From Siderastrea radians (Eukaryota; Cnidaria; Anthozoa; Scleractinia; Rhizangiidae), in contig OZ024889.1 of the NCBI GenBank assembly GCA_964017195.1, positions 59,171,858 to 59,235,857 on the forward strand: DNA of 64,000 nucleotides, read 5' to 3'. The notes below the pieces were generated by a model. It worked only from the letters and a program-made list of their open reading frames with translations. It was not told where the DNA came from and ran no database searches. Every line of letters begins with the position of its first letter. Position 1 is the first letter of the stretch. Of the stretch, positions 1 through 12,000 are shown in pieces. The translations under genes and the position numbers were made by a program.

Positions 1-3000
1 TGCTGGAATCAATAGGAAACGGTTGAAAGGTAAGGAAAGTCTACTAACAGATTATCCACGACATTCGATTTCTTAATTTTTGTTTCGGCACCTGATAGCT
101 GGCAAAATACATCTACGGACTACTGTTAATCTGAAGACGACCGAAAAAACAAATGGATCACTTGCCAAAGCTTATTTCCGTTGTCTTAGACGGAATGAAA
201 GGCCAAGGATACTTAGGACACTGGAAAAATGGGATCGATGGAGAAGACTAGAGAAGACCAATAAAACGCACATCTTTCAGCTACAGTAATTAGCCGTTGA
301 TGATACTTGCACGACCTAAGTACAAGCTATGGTACTTACAAAAGCGATCGTTTTGTCTTCCCGCTTTTTTCTCGTATCCCACTGCATGTTACTGCCGAAT
401 TCGCTTCTTTGCGTAGACCTGGGCATGGGTTTTGCAAGCACGATTCCTCGGCTATGATTCACCCGTCACGATTCATGCATAATCACAAAACGGCGCTGGA
501 AATATGCAGATCTTTCGGTTTTTAATAGTTGTTTATATCTCAGGACGTTAGTAATTCCTCCGTATACTTCTTTTAGATGTAGAAATTTTCATCTTTATTT
601 CGTGACCATGAGCGAATCTAGCCTGCGTACCGAGCGTTTCCGTAGGTTTTTCCACCTGTTCAAGGCATTTTTCGCTTTTTGGCAGCGCAAAAATTGGGAC
701 GAGCGCAACACTGATGGAAGGAGCGCTCGCCCAATTTTCGCGCGTTCGAACAGCGAAAATGGTTCAAGACTGCGGAAAGCCCTAGAGAAACGCTTGCTAC
801 GCAGGATAGGGCGAATCATGATTCTCCAACTCATTTCCCTTCCACGGTCAAAATTTGCACATGAAATGAATTTACAGCAGAAATACTAAATTCCTGAAGT
901 ATAAACAATCATAAAAAGTAGAAAATCTGTTAATTTCCTTCATCGCTTTGTGATTATAAGAGTATCAAGACGGACGAATCATATCCGGTGAAAAATGTTT
1001 GAAACACCAGGGTCTACACAAGGGAGTGAAATAGGCTGTAAGCTTAAGGGCCTCCACAGGCTAGACATTTAGTAGTCGACAACTATTTATTATCGACAAC
1101 TAATTCCCTCCGATGCAAGCATTCCACACACTGGAGTGTTAGTTGTGGATAACTAAGTCAGCCAGAGCTTGGGAACTAACGTTCACTACGCATGCTCATA
1201 ACGCAGCACTTTTCCAAAATGGCTTGCGCAGTTACGATAGTTGTCGACAACTAAACCAATCATCATTCTCACACACGGGAAAAACGGTCAAAACCGTAGT
1301 TGTCGACAACTTAAAATTAAGCGTTTAGTTGTCGACAACTTGTCTCAAACACAACGTTTTTTAGTTGTCGATAACATTTAGTTGTCGATAGTAGTCGACA
1401 ACTAAATGTTTAGTCTGTGGAGGTCCTAAGAAAACAGCGGTGCCAATATTACGTTGTCGCAACAAAGAAACATCCGGTCCCTCCAATCCCTCTTCCCGTA
1501 CCACTGCCTTTTCCAACCTACCCATAGTCGTAGATGTATTTTGCCGACAGGTTATCAGGTGCCCGAGTCCAGTTAGAAAGTTTCTCATGGGAACCTGCCG
1601 ATCCTGCTACAATCACGGTCTTGAACTTGGGATTTACATAAACATGATTATCCGTCGGTTTATCCACACTTCCGTTGTAAGCTAGTTCATAAAACAATAA
1701 AAAAAACAGTGTTACAATGATCACAAGTCTTCTTGGCCTGCAAGAGTTATTTTGGAAGTCATCAAGCAAGGTTTTCCATGATGATGAGTCAAATAGCAAG
1801 CGACTATAAAGAAAACGCATGACTTCGTCTTACTGCGATCAACCGTTATTCTTCTTCAAGGATTGTAGAACACGCGCAAAGAAGAGTGCAGTAATGTGCT
1901 TCCAAAATAAATAAATAAATGATTAAATAAATAACGGAAGGAGTTCAAGAAGTAGCCTGGAAAAACTCCATATGGGCTAATTCCAGTCACTGGAATTCCT
2001 TCTTTCATCGCGAAGAAAGAAGGAATTTATACATGTAGTGGTCAGTCAGTGATTTTGTTGTCTGGAACAAAACACAGAACAGTGAATGCAGTACAAGCGA
2101 TTTTCGGAGAAACGATTTTGTTTTTAACATTGATACTGGCTGCTCCTAGTATTGACATTTCGCAGTAGTTGCCAAATTCCGTGTCCCTACCTCAGAGATC
2201 ACAGATCACAGTAATATTACATGTTGGAAATTTTTAAGGTTAAAATACTTGAGTAAAATCAAAGTGATCGATATCAAAGAATTAACTAAAGATTGAGCCC
2301 AGAGGCGAAATAGATCTCGAGATTGTATCATTGTAAAAGAAAATGTGAAGGAGATGCAAACCATAACCATTGGATAGAAAGACGTTTTGATTGTGAAGCA
2401 AGCGCTGGGAGAGATGTTTTAAAAATCCTCATGTTATGAAACGACTTCCCACAGGAGACAGTGTTTCTGTTGAGCTCAACCATTGAGAGGAACAGGCAAG
2501 CTGCTCACAGAGATGACCTAAAATAGACAAGTCTTCCAACTGAAGGCATCTCGATCTCGAACTGAATTATGCTTACTTGGGTAAAGCCGCTGGTAGTTGT
2601 GTGCGTGGCCGCATAAGTGTAGGTCCACTCCATATTTGTGGAGAAGAGGACCAAAAGCAGAAAAGTTTGTCTCCTCCATGAACCAAGCCTGGGAACAAAA
2701 GATGCGGGAAAATCACATCAATAGACTACAAACAGTCTTAACGCGTCTCAACAGTCTTAACAGTCCTAGACTACAAACAAACTTAACGCGACTTTCTCGC
2801 GCTAAGTTTTTTCGCGTGGAAGGTGACTTTCGCGCGTGTTCGCGTGTTTTTTCTTGCTATGTAGGTTATCCCTGAAGGAAAAGCTGGTCTTTTCGAGGTC
2901 CTCACATCAACAGTTCGGGATAACAGCACAGTCGTTATACACAGTGAAATATAACTTTAAAATACCTTGTGAGCAAGTGAAACGATCCATGGCGTCTTGT

Positions 3001-6000
3001 CTCTTTGCTGGTTCGCCTTTATAAGAGAAACAACAAAAATCAGAAAATTATTTTGTAGTTTAGAATTGCAAATGACAAACTTTAGTTAAATAACAAAAGA
3101 ATACGTGGTATCGTGAGAACTATAAAGAGAGTCTTTCCTGAATGTGGGTAACGCGCATGAGAGACAACGCGTAGGGAAAATACCGCTCTCTCGTGCCTTC
3201 CCTTATCAGAACTGGTCCAGCAAGAAAGCAAGTAGACTCAAGTCTCGAAATGGGAACACGTGTGTAGACTAGCGTTGAGTTGGTCAAATGCACTCCCAAG
3301 TTTTCCCAATTCTGATGCAGTTATAACGGGCAGTGGGTGATGACTCAGGAAATAACGACGTAAGGTATCGATGTATTTGTGACAAAAAAAGAATTGGGTC
3401 GAAACTAACTTTACCTTGATTAAATCAGCCTCAAGCCAGTTAAGTTGTCTCTGAATTTGACCCTGCGGTGAGGAAAGAGAACGATACTCAATTCAATTTC
3501 AATGTCCTTTTTATATCGAGGTTATGTCGTTATCTTTCGTCGTGATGTGACGAGAACCACGTCAGTAGATCCGCAGATGTTGAGGTAAGTTTGTGGTTGG
3601 GGAGATGGCTGACAAGCCCAATCCATGCCTTTAAAACGGTTCTGTGGCAGTAAGGACAGGGGAGGACAGGAATGTTTGGTGAAGGGTCACTTTCACGGGC
3701 TTTCCAGCTAACCCATCTCCAAAGCTGCGGCTTTCCTACTGTTGAAATTCTGCAGCGTTTGAGAATTGATTACACTGAGCCAGTTTGCTCCCAGGTGGCA
3801 GGGATGATTCCAAACGTTTTCAGTGAGCTTTCGAATATATCTTTGAAGCGTTTCTTTTGGCCTCCGTGGGACCATTTTGTCAGCTGCAGTGGTGTAGGTA
3901 TACATTTGGCGTAGTGTAAGTCTCAAAACCAAGTTAAAATGTGTAGGAGATGCTTAACTCTTAACGTGTAACGCATGTTAAACTAGCTGAATTTTGGTTT
4001 GTTTGTTTTTTCAGTTTGTTCGGTTTGCCATTTGTCTCAATCTTTAATATTCTTGTTCCTTCAAAATTACAGTTTCATTTTGGTTTATCATCATCATCAT
4101 CATCATCATCATCGTTGTCATCATCATCTCTGTTATCATTATTATCTCTTAAAAAACGTACTCTATTTAGAAAGGAAAGCCAAATCAGGTCGAACCAGAA
4201 TGGCTGGAAGGAGCCCGCAAAAAAAGGCGACAACCAAACACAATCTCGACGCACATGACGTCAAGTCCGGGATTCGAACCCAGGTCATATTGATGGGAGG
4301 CGAGATCTCTGACACACTGCGTTAACCCTTCTTTTTTTAAGGCATTTTTCTGACGTGGTAAACAGTATATTTTAACAGGAGCCATAATCGGGGACGGAGA
4401 CCGTAACTAAATACCATTTTCAGTAGAGGCGTTGGCCCCATCGAAAAAGACAAATGTGCTATTTTTAGAAAAAATTGCGCCATCGCGCGTGACACACGCG
4501 CGTGTATGTTGCGAGGACTCTGCACAAAGAAAAACAACAAAATGGCGTCGGAAATTACCCTCGTTGGAGATGAAGAAATTCAGTTTCTGTCATCAGTGTC
4601 ACTTCCAAATTTGAGGCAAGCCCTTGGGGAGAACTTTCTGGATAGTGACTCTGAATATGAGGATTATACAAGTGGTTCCGATGATGGCAGTGACAATATT
4701 TTAGACAGATCCCGTGGCGAAGATGCGTCGGACATGTCGGACGAGGATTTCCCCGTTAGACGGAGGAAACGTTTTGCAGGCAAAAAACAGTTGAAGGCGA
4801 ATCAGGCAGGAAAAGGGAAAAGACGTCCTCTAAGGACGTACAGAGATTGAAGAGCAGCCGCAAAGACTGTAAAATGGATGTCCAACCATGGTGTGAAGAA
4901 AAGTCACGCACTGATAAATCATTTTCACTTTTCCACTGCAAAAGAAAACAGTAACAAAGTTTCCAACTACCGAATCAGGAAAGAAAAGGTTTGCCGAGAT
5001 TTCTCAGCGTATGTTTTCTGAAATAATGGCCGCATTTAGGGGCTGGTCGTTTATTACCTGTGAGGGGGGACCGGCCATTTTAAGAAAGCTTAGAAGATTT
5101 TCAAACTGACCCCCCACTCCATAATAGTTTTTCAGATATGACCCCCCATAAAGTTGAAATATTGTGAAAGTGAACCCCCAACCGACTGCTGTGGAAACTA
5201 CGAATATTCTACTAGCTACAAATCGTGCCGAAGTTCACCACATACTTTATCTACAGTTGTGTTTATAAAGATCGGTGTTTACTGTTCACGGCTGTTTGAT
5301 ACATATCGGCAAAAACTTACCTTTCAATTCACGCTCGTTAACTGCTCCCAATGATGAATGTTCTGCTTGATACCGGTATAATCTGAAGCAAATACTGTCA
5401 CTATTGATTATTGATCAGTGCATGCTAAACTTTAAAGATAATTTCCAAATGGTGTTTATTGCTATTTTAACAGCCTGAGCAAAAGCGCTACTCTAACAAA
5501 AATAACAGTTACTCATAAACAAGCATACTCTTTATTACATGGGTCACGATCTCGCGAAGCAGTGTTTACGGCTTAATACCCTTCTAACTGTTGTAAAGTA
5601 GTGTCTAACGGCACATCATTAGAAAATCATCAATAGGAGGAGATTTAAGAGGTATAGAGAGGGGAAAGTGCACCAAGTGCGACTGTGAGGAGTACGAGGC
5701 AAAAGACGGGCAGAATGAGTGCGGCTACTGTGGTTGTTTTCCAGCACAACATGAACGGTCGAGATCAGAGAGCAGTGAATGCCAGGACATAGCAGAAGAA
5801 GTGCCGAAAACAGAGGGAGCACCGAAATGGATGGATACTAGTTTAGGATGGCTCCCCTAATATGCCAAAACAAAAGATGCCATTTTTTTCAATGAATTGC
5901 TGCCTCGATTTCACGACAGTGCGTGGCAGTTTTGGCCAAATCCGCCAGGCATTTGTGGCAAAGAGGAGAAGACATTGGAACATAGAAAAGCAGTAAACGA

Positions 6001-9000
6001 GCTAGAGAACAGGATGAGCGACAATCCCGCGGCTATTGGCAGCATTTTGTCGAAGAATGACCGTATTTTGAAGCAAAGCGATAAAGCTATAATTACCGAA
6101 AACCTGAAGGGCATTACATTGATACAGAGCAAGGTCAAGGAACTCCGAAAATGACCCCCCAGAAACAATCAAGATTTTGAAATTGACCCCCCAGCAAAAT
6201 GGCCGGCCTCCCCTCACAGGGTCCCTCACAGGTAATAAACGACAAGCCCCTTACCGAAGTGACCGAAATGAAGACAAAAAAATAGCGAAAAGCGCGCTTT
6301 ATCTTCAATCAAATGCTCTCGCGGTGCGTTATCAATCGTCGACCGGCAAAATAGAGAACTGGAAGAACACCAAGAAAAAAACTACTTCCATTGATGAGAA
6401 GGAGAAAGTTGAAGTGAAACTTCATGCTGCCCTAGTACTGAATATTACTTACTGGCACTGACACACAAATCTAATTTGTTTCAGAGTGCTTGATTTCTTA
6501 GGACGAAGTGTTTACAATTTCTTTCATCGTCAAATCAATCACTTGTTCTTAAGTGAGTAGATTTTATACGGAAGGCTTTGACTCCGAAATATCGAGACAA
6601 GACAAAATAAAGGACAGTAAAATGGGAGAAAAGTATTTAACAAAAATTGTCAAACTTTTATGGTGAATCAGTACAAAAATCATGCAGCAGGCTGAACAAC
6701 AAGCATTGAACAAATTGAGTACCAGAAAGGGAGACATTTTTGGCTATACCACCCAAAATTGATACTGGTTTACTAGTATCTGTACTCGTTGTAGCTCTAT
6801 CTGTGTTCCAGCAGCTCCAAATATTCAGATACAAATCGGATGCCATGTAAAACACGTTGTATCGCTTTCACAGTTGTTTGAGTGTCGCCTTTACCATTCC
6901 GTCCGCGGGCTCAAAAAAGTAAAATGGTGAATTCTAATGTTCCTCACCTCCGTAGTTTTGGTTCAGTGAGCTGCATAGAAATTATCGTTTAAGTTAAAAT
7001 ATAAATTCTGTCTTCAGTTCGATCAAACAAACACATGATGGCTCCGTTGTCAGCGTTGTGCGAACGGAGCGATTACAAACTCGTTCCGTTGAACTTCCGC
7101 AGATAATGGTGAGATCGTACAGCTTCAATCCGCTTTGAACGATGATTACAACAATTTTTCGGGAAAAGTCAAACACGTACATTTCAGAGCCCGTAATTGG
7201 AAGATTTTTCCAAAACCTTGTGCTTATACGTTCACTTCGGAGCAGCTTCATTGATTCATTCAGCTCTGCAAAGAAACGCTGCAACACTTCGCAAGGTTTT
7301 GGCGCCTTTTTCGGTCAGTCATGTGATCGCGATCGATTCTTGTTCCTTTAATATCTCGGAGTTTCTCTCTCTGTTTTCTCTTTCTTGATTTTATAGCAAT
7401 AAGTGATTGCGTTTTTGATATAAAAACAATTATTCTACTCGGGCTTTCTGGATATCAAATAATTATAACCATTTTGAAGCTACGCGCATCGTTAGTTATC
7501 TATCATATCCAGCGCGCCCTCGTTGCACGCAAAATTGCGTGTACATTTTGCGTGTACCCACGCGCGTTTATGACGTTGAGGGTGGCGCAATTTTCTCTAA
7601 GAATAGTATAGCACATTTGTCTTTTTCGATGGGGCCGCGTAGACCCCGCGCTTACGGTCTCCATCCCCGATTATGGCTCCTGATTTTCACGATTTTAGCT
7701 GAACGAAACTTGGATATTGAAAACAAAAAGAAGAAAAGGGGGAAAGATAGTGCCGTTTTTATGTAAAAAAGACAACAACAACAAACAAACAAACAAACAA
7801 ACATATTTTGTACCCTATCGGGGTAATAGTGGTAAACTTCCGTGTCAAAGGCAACGAAGTGAATGAGGCCCATATCCATACTCCACCTGCCAACACAAAA
7901 ACAAACAAACAAAAAACGATTTCTGAGTTAATGGCTGTTCATTCTCACACAAAACGCTCATTTGAACTGAGGCGATGCTGTCACGTTGCTGTTGTACATT
8001 GTAACCGTAGGTTTTGGCTCCGCTACAAGGGTAGTAAACAAAGGAAATGTGATGGAATATTTATCAAGTTTGTTCCCATAGTGTGAATCCCCTGTGCATA
8101 CCTCTATACCACTGACTTCAAAGGAGAGTTTTTTGCACCAGACCAATCTCGTATAGTGTGAACATGGCATTTTTAAAAGTAAAAAACCTGTTAGGCCCGT
8201 TTCAATAGTCGTACTACTGCCGTGCTAAGCTGGCTCCACTGTAGCACGACTTGGTGCCAAATAAAACAGCTGTTACCGAAAACAAAACGCTGACCAGCGG
8301 TGGTAGGAATAAATCAAATAAATGTATTCTATTTCTAATGTACTTATAATTTATAATTTATCCCAAGGTGAAAACGGGACTTGACTGAAGTATGACTGTA
8401 CCATACCGTGTCTAGAGTAAATAAGGTGATCATTTCAACGAATAAAACATAAGAAAGATGAAATACCAAAGACTGGTTTCACTTCCACTTGACTGGCCAA
8501 CACCCAACTGCATGTTGGAAAAGCGGTGAATATAGTGGGTAAAGTTGTCCTTTTTCTACAAAGAAGAGAAAAAAGTAACGGTTTGTTATTTCAAGAGCGG
8601 TCCATAACTGAATGTACCGTATTTTCTCGATTAAACGCCGGAGGTGTTCATTTAAAACTTTGCCTCGCAGATCCGGCGTTTATTCGAACCCGGCGTTTAT
8701 TCGAACCCGGCGTTTATTCGGGGCCCGGCGTTAAATTTATTAAATGCATTTTTCAGTATAGGAGGTTTATTGAACCAAGAACCAAATTTCAACAAAAACG
8801 TTTAAAAAATGTGAAACAATGTCATCAACTTTGTCTCATCTAAGTGAATCTGGTAAGTTATTTATCAAAGGAAAGCATCACTGACAGAAACAGTGATTGA
8901 ACTTTTCTCAACGTTACGTTTCTCCGTGCATGAAACACGGAGCAATTGTATCGGTAGAAACTGCTCGACAGCAAACGTACTGTGCAAGCAATTTAGAACA

Positions 9001-12000
9001 AGGTGATGGCGAGGTTCCTTCTGCATCAGTTCTGAGAAAGGCAAAATTATGGAACGATTCAATTGCAAGGTACTGCTGGAGAAACGCTGGAGAGACCCTC
9101 GAGATGATCCTTGCTTGATGTAAAGCCCGCAGAAAAGTTACCATCATTTAAACGAGATCGGCACGATACCGGGCTGATGCGTCGTTTGTTTCATCTGTTT
9201 TAGTGAGAAGTACTTTTGTAAAAGGTAGTTTGGTTTGAATATTAGTGTATAAATTCAAATATAATGGTAGAAAGAGCACTAGTATGCAGTCACGACACAT
9301 AATCCTGTTTTAATATACCCATGATCTCGAATAAACGCCGAGACCCCGAATAAATGCCGGCGGCGTTTATTTTAAACTCGGCTCTGTAGACCCGGCGTTT
9401 ATTTGAACCCGGCGTTTATTCGGGGTCCGGCGTTTAATCGAGAAAATACGGTAATTAAAGGTATCCCAGGAAACAATTTGAGGAGTTGCTGTAAATTGAG
9501 CCTACGCCCTCCTGAATTTCCCTCGAGCCACTGACCCTGAACTGAGGACGTCAGAGAATTCACACACGAGGTACCAAGAAAAACCTTTGACTCTGGCGGG
9601 ATTTGATCCCACGACCTCCGCATCAGATCTCCGTCACTCTCACCATTTGAGCTACTTGGCCTAGCAAGCTGATATTAGTTCGTGGGAATTAAGATACTTA
9701 CGTTATAGCACTAAAAGGAAATGTATGTGTAGCAAACAATGCGAGGAACCACGTCACATTCCCGTACATATGTTAAGTATTTATAGCGTATTTGAGAGTG
9801 GCCTCGAAACTTAGTTGGTTATAGCAACGGCGATCTAGTGCACGTTTCTCGAAAGCTCCGCTTTATTTATTAGTTTAGTTGCTGGTTAGTTGGTTAAAAA
9901 ACACAAACTTGTTTTGATTGGTTATATTGGAGAACATTGCACGTAATTTTTTCCAGGATTTGAATCATACCTTGTCTTTCAAAAGTAGTAGTGCAGCAAT
10001 TAAATTCTCTAAAAAAAAAAATTGCCGACTCACTCAAATGTGCTGAGATGCAAATGAAATCTTCGCTTAGGGCTTTTTAAAAAAGTACCTTCAAACTGAA
10101 TTGGACAGTTCTTTGTGTGGGTCTCCCACAATGTCGGGTATTAGTCTAAACTTGATTTCGCTTTAAATGAATCCGTTCTGTTTTCAGCGGTCATTTAGCC
10201 ATCTCCTAAGCCTAAAGAGTTACCTTATAGAACAGGTTTGATTGTAACTGGATTAAAGAAACATTACCTCGTGATTTCCAGGTAGAACCATGTAGGGCAC
10301 TTTCGTGGCAATTGGTTGAATAGAATTCATGAAGCTGAAAGATAGCAACAACAATTACATGACATTTGAGGTTAACAAGAGAATATAAACGAAAGGCAAA
10401 AAGGAATTTAAATGGGAAAAGCACGCAGTATGTATTCCTGGATAGAAGAAAAGCACTTGTTGAAACGCAATTCATTTAGTTGGTTAATTGATTACTTTCA
10501 AAAGGAAACTTCAGGTTTCAATTACTTACTCATCTCCAATTTCTCCTTCTTCTTCGTACATATCATAAGCCATGTCTGGAATGACAAAATGTGGTCATCA
10601 GGTGATTGAAAATAAAATTGTTTTAGAATAAGCTTGTGTACCTGTCAAATTTCATAAGCGTAGCAGTCGCTGCACCGTATGCACTTATTCCCAGAATACC
10701 CAAAATTAAGGCACCGTTCACATTTATCATCCACACTAAATGATCGAAAATGTTAATTGTAAACTGACTGTAAAACAAGGTTCCTGTTTCGTTTCTTGTA
10801 GCTACCACACTCAGAATCAGGAAAGTTGGTGGCTTGGGAGAGACTGTCACTTATGACAGAATTCCGCTTACGTGAAATTTCCTCCTTTTTAAAAATACAA
10901 CGAGAGATTATCGCTTACAAGAAATTGTCGCATACGAGAGATTGTCGCTTACGTAAGATTGTCGCACACGAGAGATTACCGCCCGATTACGTGAGATTAT
11001 CGCTTACTTGCCATAATCGCATACTAGCCATTTTCGAGAGATTATCGCCAATGAGGCTAACTTTACACTGAGGCAAAAGTTACCGGATTCCCCACGAATC
11101 CGGCGACTTTTGGCACGGATTTGTTTTCCCGTTTACACAAAAAAGGACGAATCCGGGGTCGAAAAACCCGGATTGCGTCACGAATCCGAATACTTTGAAT
11201 CAGATAAAAAAGTGAACACTTTGTATCCCAAAACTTTCAAATCCGAGATTTTCAACCGGGTCTTCAGTGTATCCGAAGACTTCCTTCGGCCTTTACGACC
11301 TTCTCGTCTTCAAATCGTGCATTTTATTAGGAAGTTTTTTCCCGATATAAGAACTTATAGTACCATAGAAACTGATTTTGACTATATTTTGTATGTTGGT
11401 TGACAAATTAATCGCCGACTGGGTGTCGAATATAACTTTGTTGTTGTTTTTTAGTCTATCCACTCCAACCTTTTGTTTTCAGATGTTGTTCTCAGTGGAA
11501 AAATATGAGGGAAAGAAGTTTCCCTCTACTCTTCTTTCCCTCTACTTTATTTAATTGTTACACTTCTTGTCCGAATCTGAACAATCTTTTTCACATTTCA
11601 ATCTACGATCGCCCTGTGAAGCAACCACCTCCGAGTATTTCCGGCCGGATTCGTATGTAGTGTAAGCTTTTAGGAGGCCGAGTACCCTGTAATGTAAACA
11701 TTTGACAAATCCGAACACCCACGATGAGTTGCATCCGCACACTTTCACGAATCCGGGTACTTTTCCTCTAGCGTAAACTATTGTTACAAGACATTGTCGC
11801 TTACAAGAGATAGACGCTTACGAGAAATTCTCGCTTATGAGAGATTCTCAATACGCTTATGAGAGATTCTCAATACAGTATTAGACCGAGAAGTGATACA
11901 AATGATATTTCTCAAGGTGTTTTTACGACAGGTTCTTTAATGCAGCGTATGACAGAGAACTGATCAAACAGGATTTCATAAAGGGGGTGATAAATAATTA

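Larger units (their letters stand above)
4376..7682. mobile_element. 3.3-kb hAT-like DNA element with ~100-bp inverted ends
   Basis: The ends CAGGAGCCATAATCGGGGA (4376) and its complement (7682) extend as an inverted match through ATCGAAAAAGACAAATGTGC. Copy 2 of the duplication has the empty site at about 29660-29680. Flanks ATTTTAA and ATTTTCAC suggest an imperfect 8-bp duplication. It lies in intron 7 of phosphatase copy 1. No complete transposase is visible; it holds an acidic frame (4535-4850) and a nested element (5039-6250). Confidence 0.8.

Noticed and set aside
1984..2035. Perfect-looking hairpin (TTCCTTCTTTC and its complement)
   Set aside because: Present in both duplication copies (also near 26461), short, with no terminator or microRNA-like context that could be supported.
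3999..4325. Histidine/serine-rich frame with a poly-His run
   Set aside because: It is the translation of a TCA/ATC microsatellite and a tRNA-like repeat; no family resemblance.
7958..8170. Frame tested as the phosphatase exon between GNHE and the WSMDMG segment
   Set aside because: The true exon was found at 8467-8555 (KKDNFTHYIHRFSN), with correct phase and kept in copy 2.
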